13,190 nucleotides of DNA. Origin: an uncultured Thermomicrobiales bacterium (GTDB lineage: Bacteria > Chloroflexota > Chloroflexia > Thermomicrobiales > UBA6265). The notes beneath the pieces are model-generated. The model had not been told where the DNA came from. It saw only the letters and a list, made by a program, of their open reading frames with translations, and searched no databases. The position numbers were made by a program, and so were the translations under genes. Location: assembly GCA_902806395.1 (NCBI GenBank), contig CADCWH010000234.1, positions 1 through 13,190 on the forward strand. Direction: 5' to 3'. Shown piece by piece: positions 1-7,489 of the stretch; the first letter of the stretch is position 1, and every line of letters starts with the position of its first letter.

Positions 1-1220
1 TCGGGCCAGGTCGACGTGGTTGGCACGCGCCGGACGACCGGGATCGTGTCGATGAAGACGGCGCTATTGGCCGGTGCGCTCTCCTGGGCCACCGGCGTCC
101 CGTTCCCTGCCGGTACCCTGGCGAACGACGGGCCGCTCGCCACGCTCTGGAGCGCCGGGACGATGCGACCAGTCTGGCTAAGGATGGTTTGCCCGTTCGG
201 TCCGCCGGCGAACTCGATGAACGCCCAGGCCGCATCCTGGTCGATGGCGGCTGCACTGAGGCAGAAGCCCGCGCCGTGCAGCATCCCGGCCTCGGTCTGG
301 CCCCGCGGCAGCGGCGCCACGTCCCAACCGAAGGTCGCCCCATCCCGGAGCGCGGGCACCGCCTGGCGGCTCTCCAGCAGCATCGCCGCCCCGCCGGCGG
401 CGAACCGGTCTGTGGGCGCCTGCTCGGCATTGGCCTCCCGCGACGGCGCGACGCGGTGGGTCAGGTTGAGGTCCAGGAAGAACTGCAGACCGGCCCGCGC
501 CTCCGGCGTGTCCAGAGTCAACGTGGTCGGCTGCTGGAGGTCATCGACGAGCTCGCCACCGGCCTGCCAGACAAACGGGGCCGCCCGGATTAGGCTCGGC
601 TCGGTGGCGAGTCCGTACTGGTCGGGCACCCCGTCGGCATCCAAGTCCTTGGTCAAGGCGACCGCGGCGTCCTGGAACTCCTGCCAGGTCCATTCGGCGG
701 TCGGCAGGGGCACGCGGTTCGCCTCGAACAGGTCGCGGTTGTAGTAGACGACCAGGCTGGAAACGTTTTGGGGCAGGCAGGTGAGTTCGCCGTCACGGTA
801 ACGGAACGCGTCGAGGGCCGGTTCGAAGAAGTCGTCTTCGGCGATCTCGGCGCTCTCGGCGAGGCGCGAGCCAATCGGTGTCAGGTCGCCACCGGCGGCC
901 AGGGGCCCGACGTTCCGGTAGTTGAGGAGGAAGACATCGGCGGGCGTCCCGGAGGCGAAGCCGCGCCGTAGCTCGGCGTAGTGGTCACCCTGGTCGGGGA
1001 CGTGGACGAGGCTGACGGTGATCCCGGGGTAGTTGGTCTCGAAGGCCGCGACGACCTGCTCGTAGGCGGCGAGTTCGCCGGGTCCACCCCACGTCTGGAA
1101 CGTCACCTGACCGGCGAGGTCGCGGGGCTGGACTCGGCTCGCCACGCCGACCGGAGCGAGTGCGGTGAGCAACACCACGGCGGCGAGGACGAGTGACCGG
1201 ACCAGGGGCTGCGCGTGCAT
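1..1220 (-). CDS. Extracellular solute-binding protein, family 1 (CUT1 sugar importer), 3' end outside window
   Basis: This frame stays open from an ATG at 1220 to the window edge (406 full codons), so the C-terminus is missing. It reads as a secreted binding protein of a CUT1-type carbohydrate ABC importer, which delivers substrate to membrane permeases. Residues 1-28 are a hydrophobic signal peptide with a short basic start. Family hallmarks follow: VTFQTWGGPGE near residues 39-49, YEQVVAAFETNYPGI near 53-67, a FASGTPADVF segment near 88-97, VVYYNRDLFEANRV near 157-170, the calcium-site-like loop DLDADGVPDQYG at 192-203, and AAMLLESRQAVP near 278-289. No lipobox cysteine is seen. The start is supported by AAAGGA at 1229-1234, 8 bases before the ATG. 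The permease genes would be expected beyond position 1. The substrate cannot be told from sequence. Confidence 0.9.
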   Translation of the reverse strand, partial: MHAQPLVRSLVLAAVVLLTALAPVGVASRVQPRDLAGQVTFQTWGGPGELAAYEQVVAAFETNYPGITVSLVHVPDQGDHYAELRRGFASGTPADVFLLNYRNVGPLAAGGDLTPIGSRLAESAEIAEDDFFEPALDAFRYRDGELTCLPQNVSSLVVYYNRDLFEANRVPLPTAEWTWQEFQDAAVALTKDLDADGVPDQYGLATEPSLIRAAPFVWQAGGELVDDLQQPTTLTLDTPEARAGLQFFLDLNLTHRVAPSREANAEQAPTDRFAAGGAAMLLESRQAVPALRDGATFGWDVAPLPRGQTEAGMLHGAGFCLSAAAIDQDAAWAFIEFAGGPNGQTILSQTGRIVPALQSVASGPSFARVPAGNGTPVAQESAPANSAVFIDTIPVVRRVPTTSTWP

Positions 1221-1310
1221 CGGCGATGTCCTTTCGACCAGTGCCCGGCCACCCCCCGGCGGCCCAGACGCCGTCTCCGGCCGCATGATGCGAGCCAATG
1301 GCGGGACTCC

Positions 1311-1394
1311 GGAGAGGGCCTACCGCGCCCCGGTCTCCTCACTGTCCGTCTCTGGGAACGTGCGACCGGGCGGGGAGGGCCTAGACGCCCCGGG
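1311..1394. repeat. Pair of imperfect direct repeats upstream of the family-1 binding protein
   Basis: GAGGGCCTA occurs at 1314-1322 and 1375-1383, 61 bases apart. Each copy is followed within 2-4 bases by CGCCCCGG, so the matched blocks span about 1311-1333 and 1372-1394. They lie in the leader of the minus-strand binding-protein gene. They could be a paired regulator site, but chance in GC-rich DNA is possible. Confidence 0.35.
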
Positions 1395-1419
1395 CGGCAC
1401 CACGTTTGGACGCCCGGTG

Positions 1420-1436
1420 CCCCCGCTAGGCGGGGG
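1420..1436 (-). terminator. Hairpin after the histidine kinase gene
   Basis: CCCCCGC-TAG-GCGGGGG forms a perfect 7-base-pair stem with a 3-base loop, starting 14 bases past the kinase stop codon. There is no T-tract on the minus strand, so it is not a textbook intrinsic terminator; it may be a weak terminator or a processing/stability hairpin between the kinase and the binding-protein gene. Confidence 0.4.
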
Positions 1437-1449
1437 AGCGGTCGTCGGA

Positions 1450-4374
1450 TCAGGGCGTGGGGTGGGAGAGAGGCAGGGAGAAGGTGAACGTGCTGCCCCG
1501 GTCCGGTTCCGACCATGCCCAGATCCGCCCGCCATGGGCCTCGATCAGCATCCGGCTGATGTAGAGGCCCAAGCCGAGGCCGCCCGCCCCGGTCGCGTCG
1601 GCCCGGTAGAAGCGCTCGAAGAGGCGGGGCAGGTGCTCCGGCGGGATTCCGGGGCCGAGGTCGGTCACTTCGACGCGGGCCTCCGCCTCGTCGGCGCTCA
1701 CCACGACCGTGATGGGGTCGGTGCCCGGCGCGTATTTCACGGCGTTGCCGAGCACGTTCTGGAGCACCTGGCCCAGGCGATCGGCGTCCCAGTCGCCTTC
1801 GATCGCCCCCGGTGGGGCGACGACCTGGATGCGGCCCGCCTCCCCATGGGTGCTCACCGCATCGGCTTCGGCGCGGACCACCTCCACCAAATCGATGGTG
1901 GCACGGCGCAACTCCGGTGGCCCGGCCTCGAACCGAATGAGGTCTGCCAGGTCGTCGATCAGGCGCTGCATGCGGCTCGCCTGGGCCAGAATCGCATCGA
2001 CGGTCGGCTCATGATAGGTGGCCCGCCGCCTGAGGAGTTGGACGCGACCCCGCAGGGTGGTGAGCGGGCTCCGCAGGTCGTGGCCGACCATCGCCAGGAA
2101 GTCGCGTCGCAGGCGCTCGGTCCGCTTGCGGTCGGAGATGTCGCGGACGGTGGACAGGTAGACCGTCCCCTCCGGCAGGGCGACCACGGTCGCGCGGGCC
2201 TCGACTGGAACCATCGACCCGTCCTTGCGCCGCAACTCCATCTCTCCGTGCCAGCTCCCCTCCGTCCGAAAGCGTTCGAACTCCGCCTGGGTCCACGCGG
2301 GGCCGTCCGCCACGACATCCTCGACGCGGAGACGCAGTAGCTCCTCCCGCCCATAGCCGAGGAGGGCCTCGGCGGCGGCGTTGGCATCCTGGTACCGGCG
2401 TTGGTCGTCGGTCACGAGGATCGCGTCGGCGACGCCCTCGAAGAGGCTCCGATACCGTCGCTCGGTGGCCTGAGCGACACGGAACAACCGGGCATTGTCG
2501 ATGGCGACGGCCGCGTGGGAAGCGAGTCCCACCGCGAGTTCCTCGGCCCGCGGGTCGAAGACTCCCGGATCCGGATGGCCGAAGAAGAGCCCGCCCAGCA
2601 CCTCCCCCGACCGGGACACCACGGGGACCGCGAGATAGCTGGAAACGGTCGGATGCCCGTCGGGGATCCCCGCATGGGGCACGTTCTGGGCGTAGCGCGA
2701 GTCGACGCGGACATCGTCCAGCCGGACCACGCCCTCGCCCCGGAAGGTCGGCCCGAAGATCGCCGTGGCCCGGGGCATCGGGAAGTCAGCGAACGCGTCG
2801 GTGGAGTCGCCGGCCAGGGCGTTGAGGGTGTAGGTCTCACCGGTGTCGTCGACGACGTTGTAGAAGAACGCCCCGAAGCTCGCTCCTGTCAGGTCCGTCG
2901 CCGCGTCGGTCACGGCCTGGACGAGCTGGGGCAGATCGAGTTCAGCCGTCAGCAGTTGCCCGACCCGGTTGACCGTCGCCAGCGTCACGGCGGCTGCCTC
3001 GGCCCGTTCGCGGGCCGCCCGCTCCCGCTCGAGCGTGTCCTCGCGCGCCGCGTCGGTCTCCGCGCGGTCGATGCCGACGGTGATCGAGGCGGCCACCGAC
3101 GCCATCACCCCGAAGGTCCCCTCGGTCAGGGGCTTGCGGGCGAAGACGGCCATCACACCCAGTAGCCGATCCCCGATAACGAGGGGATAGCCTGCGAAGG
3201 CCGCCATGCCCTCACGTGCGGCCCACTCCTGGTCGGAGATCTCGGGATCACCCAGGACGGCGTTGGTGAGGTGGGGCTGGCGGCGGACGGCGATCCGGCC
3301 GATCTTCCACGCCCCGACCGGCACGCGTCCATGATGTCCGTCGAGGTGGGTATACATCCCCGCGCTGGCGCGCAGTACGAGGACGGTCGGGTCGGCCGCG
3401 TCCAGGGTCCAGATCCTCGCCAGGGCCACGTCGAGGTGGGTCACCATCGCCTCGGCACATCGCTGGAGCTGGTCGAGCAGTGGCAGGCGGGTCGTCAGGG
3501 CCGTGCCGATCGCCGCCACGAGGTCGGAGTGGCGCTTCCGCTCGTCCCGCTCGGAACGCACCGCGGCGCGCTCGGAGAGGTCGCGGGCGATGGTCGACGC
3601 ACCGATCACCCGCCCGGAGCGGTCGTAGATCGGGGACATGGTGATCGCGACCTCGACCCGCGTGCCGTCCTTGCGGAGGCGCTCCGTCTCGAAGGTCGGG
3701 ATGGACTCCCCGGCATCCAACCGGGCCCTGATCTTCATCAGGTCGTCCAGCAGCTCGGGGGGGATCAGCCGGGAGATGTGCTGGCCGAGAATCTCGTCCG
3801 GCGCGTACCCGTAGAGGCGCTCGGCACCGGCATTCCAATCGGTCACGATCCCGGCGAGGTCCCGGCCGACGATGGCCTCCCGAGACCCTTCCACGATCGC
3901 CGCGAGTCGTGCCGCGTCCTGTCCCGCCCGCCACCGATCGTCGATGTCGATCGCCATCGCGGCCCAACCGGTCTGCGCGTCGCTGGCGTCCCGGATGGGA
4001 GCGATCCGGGCCACGTGCCACCGATAGGCACCGTCGGCCCGCAACACGCGGTGCTCGACCTCAAATGCCTCACCCGTCGTCGCCGCCTCCCGGATGTGCA
4101 TCCCGAAGGCGGCGATGTCATCCGGATGGATGGCCGCCTGCCACCCATCCCCGAGGGACTCCTCGAGCGAGAGTCCGGTGTAGGCGCTCCAATACGGATT
4201 GGCGTAGTCGACCGCACCGTCGAGCCGGATCGTCCAGACCGGCTGCTGGAGCGCCTCGGCGATGACGCGGTCGGCGAATTGGCGACGAGACATGGCAGAA
4301 CGTTCCGATCCCCGAGCCTGACCGGGCGAGACCACCCGCGCCCGTGTGGGGCGATCACCCCGACGGGAGTCCAT
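1450..4374 (-). CDS. Soluble multi-sensor histidine kinase (PAS-PAS-GAF-GAF-PAS-HisKA-HATPase)
   Basis: This 974-residue protein should autophosphorylate in response to a signal sensed in the cytoplasm. The domains in order are PAS (about 35-148), PAS (about 155-270, with WNAGAERLYGY and the RKDGTRVEV strand), GAF (about 285-440), a short coiled coil rich in Arg/Glu/Ala (440-462), GAF (about 465-630), PAS (about 640-750), HisKA with the phospho-acceptor His765 in GHDLRSPL, and HATPase_c with the N box around Asn877, the G1 box DLGPG at 905-909 and the G2 box GLGLGL near 932-937. No transmembrane helix is visible. The ATG at 4374 has no clear ribosome site. An internal ATG at 4293 (residue 28) still leaves all domains intact and is an alternative start. 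No response regulator lies nearby, so it is an orphan kinase here. The sensed ligand is unknown. Confidence 0.93.
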   Translation of the reverse strand: MDSRRGDRPTRARVVSPGQARGSERSAMSRRQFADRVIAEALQQPVWTIRLDGAVDYANPYWSAYTGLSLEESLGDGWQAAIHPDDIAAFGMHIREAATTGEAFEVEHRVLRADGAYRWHVARIAPIRDASDAQTGWAAMAIDIDDRWRAGQDAARLAAIVEGSREAIVGRDLAGIVTDWNAGAERLYGYAPDEILGQHISRLIPPELLDDLMKIRARLDAGESIPTFETERLRKDGTRVEVAITMSPIYDRSGRVIGASTIARDLSERAAVRSERDERKRHSDLVAAIGTALTTRLPLLDQLQRCAEAMVTHLDVALARIWTLDAADPTVLVLRASAGMYTHLDGHHGRVPVGAWKIGRIAVRRQPHLTNAVLGDPEISDQEWAAREGMAAFAGYPLVIGDRLLGVMAVFARKPLTEGTFGVMASVAASITVGIDRAETDAAREDTLERERAARERAEAAAVTLATVNRVGQLLTAELDLPQLVQAVTDAATDLTGASFGAFFYNVVDDTGETYTLNALAGDSTDAFADFPMPRATAIFGPTFRGEGVVRLDDVRVDSRYAQNVPHAGIPDGHPTVSSYLAVPVVSRSGEVLGGLFFGHPDPGVFDPRAEELAVGLASHAAVAIDNARLFRVAQATERRYRSLFEGVADAILVTDDQRRYQDANAAAEALLGYGREELLRLRVEDVVADGPAWTQAEFERFRTEGSWHGEMELRRKDGSMVPVEARATVVALPEGTVYLSTVRDISDRKRTERLRRDFLAMVGHDLRSPLTTLRGRVQLLRRRATYHEPTVDAILAQASRMQRLIDDLADLIRFEAGPPELRRATIDLVEVVRAEADAVSTHGEAGRIQVVAPPGAIEGDWDADRLGQVLQNVLGNAVKYAPGTDPITVVVSADEAEARVEVTDLGPGIPPEHLPRLFERFYRADATGAGGLGLGLYISRMLIEAHGGRIWAWSEPDRGSTFTFSLPLSHPTP

Positions 4375-4381
4375 GGTACCG

Positions 4382-4436
4382 AGTATGGCAGTCGCAGCGG
4401 TCCCGTCCAGGCCACACCCGGGCGATTGGTATCGCC
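4382..4436 (-). promoter_or_regulatory. Possible promoter and operator of the histidine kinase
   Basis: On the minus strand TGGACG (4409-4404) and CATACT (4387-4382) are separated by 16 bases and each match the sigma-70 consensus at 4 of 6 positions. Transcription would start at about 4375, making the ATG at 4374 almost leaderless, or giving an ~80-base leader for the internal start at 4293. Just upstream is the inverted repeat GGCGAT-TGGT-ATCGCC (4421-4436), with perfect 6-base arms, placed where an activator or repressor could bind. Confidence 0.3.
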
Positions 4437-4601
4437 GATGACAGGTGCCGGCCGAATTGGACCGCCGCGGGCGACGAGTTGGATGCGAGTCGCGAGGAAC
4501 GCCCGGTCTCGACGCTGGTCCCGTTACCCGGGCAGGCGCCTCTGGTCCGGGGTGGACGCCCCTACCGAGCGATCCGGCTGGCGCGCGGTCTCGCCAAGGT
4601 G

Positions 4602-5342
4602 CTACGGGAGCGTCAATGCCTCACCGAATACCACGGACCGGTCGGGCGACCCCCCCAGGGCGTCCTTTCCCTGGTCGCGTGCCACGGTTAAGAAGTTGCG
4701 CAACACGGTCGCTCCGCTCGGGTAAAGGGCGTTGTACCGCTCCGGATGGAACTGTACCCCGAACACGAACCGGTCGCGCCGTTCGATCACCTGGATGCCT
4801 GAGCGGTTCGTCACCCAGGCGACGAACCGCTCGGGCACCACCTCCGATTACCAGAAATGCGCCTGGAAGAACGACTGGGGCTGGCCGAGCCCGGCGGAGA
4901 GTAGGCATCCCAGATCTGCTTAGAGGGCAGGAAGCCGCGCTCCTGCCGCTGACCCGGAGCAAGCCGCGGGTCGGAGGGATCTCGCCCTCGGCCAGCGGCC
5001 CGAGCGGCCCCACCGGGCACCGTAAGCGAACCCGATGAGTTGGTGCCGGCGTAGAAGCCGAGGATCGGCACGGGCGCCGCGTGGATCGCCTCCAACGGGC
5101 CCGCCATCGTGGCCACGCCACAGCATGTCCGATCCGTCGTGTCGCCGCTGATGACCGCCGCGACCGCGCCCGTCGTCTCGATCATGGGGGAGAGACGTCG
5201 GCGTAGCGAACGACCAGGCAGTCCACGTCCGCCGCGGTCTGCAAGCGATCACGCGCCGCGTCGATCTTCTCCCGATGGGCCAGGCCCAATACGGGATCGT
5301 CGGTGACCCGCTCGTGCTCGGGGTCGACGTACGGGACGACGG
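4602..5342 (-). pseudogene. Class I glutamine amidotransferase, decayed (multiple frameshifts, stop, lost catalytic Cys)
   Basis: Pieces of one class I glutamine amidotransferase can be read in order across different minus-strand frames. These are YVDPEHERVTDDPVLG (near 5335), LVVRYADVSP (ending near 5187), IETTGAVAAVISGDTTD (from 5182), AAPVPILGFYAG (to about 5045), HQLIGFAYGAR (from about 5046), GPLGPLAEGEIPP, DPRLAPGQRQERGFLP, GLGQPQSFFQAHFW, and finally FVFGVQFHPERYN, which holds the His and Glu of the triad. At least four frame changes are needed: near the G5 run at 5186-5190, near 5045, near 5015 and near 4985, with more disorder around 4900-4920. There is also an in-frame TAA at 4848-4850. 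The nucleophile elbow, normally G-x-C-A-G or similar, reads GFYAG, with a Tyr codon at 5051-5053. The enzyme cannot be made or work as read. Its former pathway is not identifiable. Confidence 0.82.
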
Positions 5343-5377
5343 ACTGTGCCCCGCCTACTCCGCTCCCGACGACTCGT

Positions 5378-5539
5378 GACCGTCCCACCATGATGGTCAA
5401 GGATGGCTCCGGGTGGGGTGCCATGACCGGCGTCAGCGCGGCGATGCTCGCGGGGGCGGGGTTCACCGGCGCCCCGGTGGTGACCGTCGGGGCGGCAGAG
5501 ATGGCGGAGACCTGGTCGGACCTCGGGACGCCGGTGTGA
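5378..5539 (+). pseudogene. Fragment of an MmgE/PrpD-family protein
   Basis: The stretch reads MMVKDGSGWGAMTGVSAAML followed by AGAGFTGAPVVTV and WSDLG, then stops at 5537-5539. This resembles the conserved segment of MmgE/PrpD (2-methylcitrate dehydratase-like) proteins around the 'K-G...A..G..AA.LA..GFTGAP' pattern. The family is about 450 residues long; only about 50 are left, with neither start nor C-terminal domain, so it is a relic. It runs opposite to the amidotransferase relic and begins about 40 bases from that gene's inferred N-terminus. The family call rests on this one motif block and is moderate. Confidence 0.55.
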
Positions 5540-5607
5540 ACCCCGGCGACGCACGTCGCGTCGATCGGACATGCGGACGTGGGGCCCGATCCGTTCGGTC
5601 TCGCCCT

Positions 5608-5621
5608 CTCACCTACGTGAG
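5608..5621. promoter_or_regulatory. Inverted repeat upstream of the CUT2 promoter
   Basis: CTCAC-CTAC-GTGAG has perfect 5-base arms and lies 27 bases upstream of the -35 box at 5649. A second palindrome, CTAGC-T-GCTAG at 5664-5674, overlaps the start of the -10 box. Both are plausible operator positions for a sugar-responsive regulator; no regulator gene is in the window. Confidence 0.35.
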
Positions 5622-5648
5622 CGTGATGCCGGGATACCCACGGCGCGT

Positions 5649-5677
5649 TTGACGCCCTGCCACCTAGCTGCTAGCAT
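5649..5677 (+). promoter_or_regulatory. Sigma-70-type promoter of the CUT2 sugar importer
   Basis: TTGACG at 5649-5654 and TAGCAT at 5672-5677 are separated by 17 bases, matching the consensus at 5 of 6 and 4 of 6 positions. Transcription would begin at about 5684, giving a leader of about 100 bases before the ATG at 5787. It sits directly upstream of the binding-protein gene and outside any gene. Confidence 0.5.
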
Positions 5678-5786
5678 CTCGCGGCTTCGCTCAGCGCAAC
5701 TTACGGCTGACGCCAGATCGCCAGCGTCGCTTGTCCAAGCCCATCCCACTGTCGGGATTTCGTATATCAAGGAGAATGCGGTTTCC

Positions 5787-6977
5787 ATGGATGAGATGAT
5801 GCGACGACGGACCGGACGCCGGACATTCATGCGTGGGTCGCTCCTCGGTGGTGCCGCGGCCCTGGGTGTGGCGGGCGCGACACGCGGCATCGGCGCCGCC
5901 CGGGCGCAGGAAGCGTCGCCCGCCGCCTCCCCGGCCGCATCCCCGGCGGCGGGCTTCGACGCGGCGATGTGCTACCAGCCCTTCGGTGACACGTCGATGG
6001 TCAAGTACGACGCGGTCGGCGAGGGCCCCTTCAACATTGCCCTCTCCAACTCCTACATCGGCAACGTCTGGCGGACCCAGATGATCAACATGGCCGAGGC
6101 CTTCGTCGCCACGCCGGAGATCGCCCCGTTCGTCAGCGACTTCCAGGTCAACTCGGCCGGCAACGACGTCAACGCCCAGATCACCGCGATCGAGAACATG
6201 ATCTCGAACGGGGCCCAGGCGATCATCATCAACGCCGCCGACCAAACCGGCCTCAATACCGTCGTCCAACGAGCCCGCCAGGACGGCATCGTGATCGTCT
6301 CCTTCGACAACATCGTCGATGTGGACGACACCGTGACCATCAACGAGGACCAGGTCGAGATGGGCCGTCGCTGGGCCCAGTTCCTAGTCGACCAGCTCGG
6401 TGGTCAGGGCAACGTCCTGATGATCAACGGCGTCGCCGGCACCGGGGTCGATGCCCAGCGCCGTGAGGGTGCCGCCGAGGTCTGGGCCGCGAACACGGGC
6501 ATCACCGTGGTCGCCGAAGTCAATGGTGACTGGGACCCGGGCCTGGCGCAGACGGTGACGGCAAACGCCCTCGCCGCGAACGCTCAGATCGACGGTGTCT
6601 GGTGCCAGGGCGGCACTGACGGGGCGGTCCGCGCCTTCCTCGACGCTGGGCGCCCGCTGGTCCCGTTCGCGGGCGAAGCCGAGAATGGCTTCCGCAAGCA
6701 GATGCTCCAGTACGCCGACCAGTTCCAGGCCCTCTCCATCGGTCAGACGCCGGGGATGGGCAGCGTGGCGATCCGGGCCGCGATCGACCTGCTGCGCGGC
6801 ATGGAGATGCCGGCCGACATCGCCATTCCCCTGCCGTCCGCCACGACCGACGAGTTAGTGCCGGGCGTCAACGTCTTCCCCGACCAGCCGGACAACTTCT
6901 TCACCCCCATCCAGGTCCCGGCCTGCGGCGTGACCCTCACCTTCGAGGAAATCGACGCCCAGGCGCAGAACGACTAG
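5787..6977 (+). CDS. Sugar ABC transporter substrate-binding protein (CUT2/RbsB type) with Tat signal
   Basis: This 396-residue secreted protein captures a sugar and passes it to the permeases encoded downstream. Residues 1-40 are a twin-arginine signal: GRRTFMRG at 10-17, a hydrophobic stretch, then a probable cleavage site after ARA at 38-40. An ASPAASPAASPAA linker follows (43-55). The mature part is a periplasmic-binding-protein-4 fold, with FNIALSNSYIGNVWR near 82-96, ITAIENMISNGAQAIIINAA, GNVLMINGVAGTGVDAQRREG and TPGMGSVAIRAAIDLLRG. The start at 5787 was chosen because it puts the Arg pair close to the N-terminus and follows AAGGAG at 5769-5774, although the 12-base spacing is long. 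The frame is open further upstream to 5571, but that reads through the promoter. The Tat signal suggests export in folded form. The ligand is unknown. Confidence 0.92.
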   Translation: MDEMMRRRTGRRTFMRGSLLGGAAALGVAGATRGIGAARAQEASPAASPAASPAAGFDAAMCYQPFGDTSMVKYDAVGEGPFNIALSNSYIGNVWRTQMINMAEAFVATPEIAPFVSDFQVNSAGNDVNAQITAIENMISNGAQAIIINAADQTGLNTVVQRARQDGIVIVSFDNIVDVDDTVTINEDQVEMGRRWAQFLVDQLGGQGNVLMINGVAGTGVDAQRREGAAEVWAANTGITVVAEVNGDWDPGLAQTVTANALAANAQIDGVWCQGGTDGAVRAFLDAGRPLVPFAGEAENGFRKQMLQYADQFQALSIGQTPGMGSVAIRAAIDLLRGMEMPADIAIPLPSATTDELVPGVNVFPDQPDNFFTPIQVPACGVTLTFEEIDAQAQND

Positions 6978-7002
6978 CGACCCGATGGCGTGAGGCGTGG
7001 CG

Positions 7003-7022
7003 GCCGGGATCTCCTTCCCGGC
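7003..7022 (+). terminator. Hairpin after the binding-protein gene
   Basis: GCCGGGA (7003-7009) pairs perfectly with TCCCGGC (7016-7022) across a 6-base loop, 25 bases after the stop codon; flanking GGCGG and CCGCC can add an outer helix. No T-tract follows. It may cause partial termination or protect the 3' end, so that the binding protein is made in excess of the membrane parts. Confidence 0.45.
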
Positions 7023-7040
7023 GGCCCGCCAGACACGACG

Positions 7041-7074
7041 ACCGTGGCTCCGCCACCCGTCACGGGGCCACGGT
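7041..7074 (+). terminator. Second hairpin with two alternative folds
   Basis: ACCGTGGC (7041-7048) pairs perfectly with GCCACGGT (7067-7074), with an inner CCCG/CGGG helix (7056-7059 with 7063-7066). The same left arm can instead form GTGGC-TCC-GCCAC (7044-7056), which excludes the long helix. No T-tract. It is either a second terminator or an attenuator-like element; the switch is speculative. Confidence 0.35.
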
Positions 7075-7489
7075 CACCGGTCGCCGACTCGCGCGGTCCC
7101 CGGACCACCGACGGTCGTCGTCCCCTGGATGCCGTAGGCGAGGCCCTCGTATCCCGCTAGGTTCCTGAGACGAGGCGCCACGACTGGGGCTCCCGTCCTG
7201 GAGTCATTCCGGTGATTTCGTCTGATCCTCGGAGGTCGTCCACAGAGCGCCGGGATGATATGAGGTCTCCCCTACGCTCGTTGGGCGCGCACGGCGTCTT
7301 AAACGACCCACGGGGCTCGGGCTCCGTGACGACGAATGGGTCCGGCGATCACTGGGTCCGCAGGCCGTCCCGCGACCTCGGGCGAGTCATGGTTTGGGTC
7401 GCAAGATCCATGGGGGCGCCGGGCGTATGAGCCCACCCACCGCCGGGAACGGCGAGCCCATTCTTCCTATTCGACGGGGGACCAGTCGC

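Larger units (their letters stand above)
6978..7489. other. 512-base gap between binding protein and ATPase: hairpins, otherwise nothing recognised
   Basis: The first 100 bases hold two hairpins (listed separately). From about 7080 to 7489 I see no gene, tRNA or convincing promoter on either strand; open frames here have no recognisable content. A gap of this size is unusual inside an importer operon and fits either partial termination after the binding protein or a separate promoter for the ATPase and permeases. Confidence 0.5.

Noticed and set aside
16..744. Plus-strand open frame of 242 codons at the left edge
   Set aside because: Antisense to the family-1 binding protein, which has clear signal peptide and family motifs.
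1165..2340. Long plus-strand open frame of 391 codons
   Set aside because: It is antisense to the kinase, whose domains are unmistakable. The plus-strand translation has no family features and reflects GC-rich codon shadowing.
3271..4725. Long plus-strand open frame of 484 codons
   Set aside because: Antisense to the kinase PAS/GAF region and the amidotransferase relic; no recognisable motif.
5571..5786. Upstream extension of the CUT2 binding protein
   Set aside because: It would bury the Tat signal about 70 residues into the protein and read through a good promoter and ribosome site.
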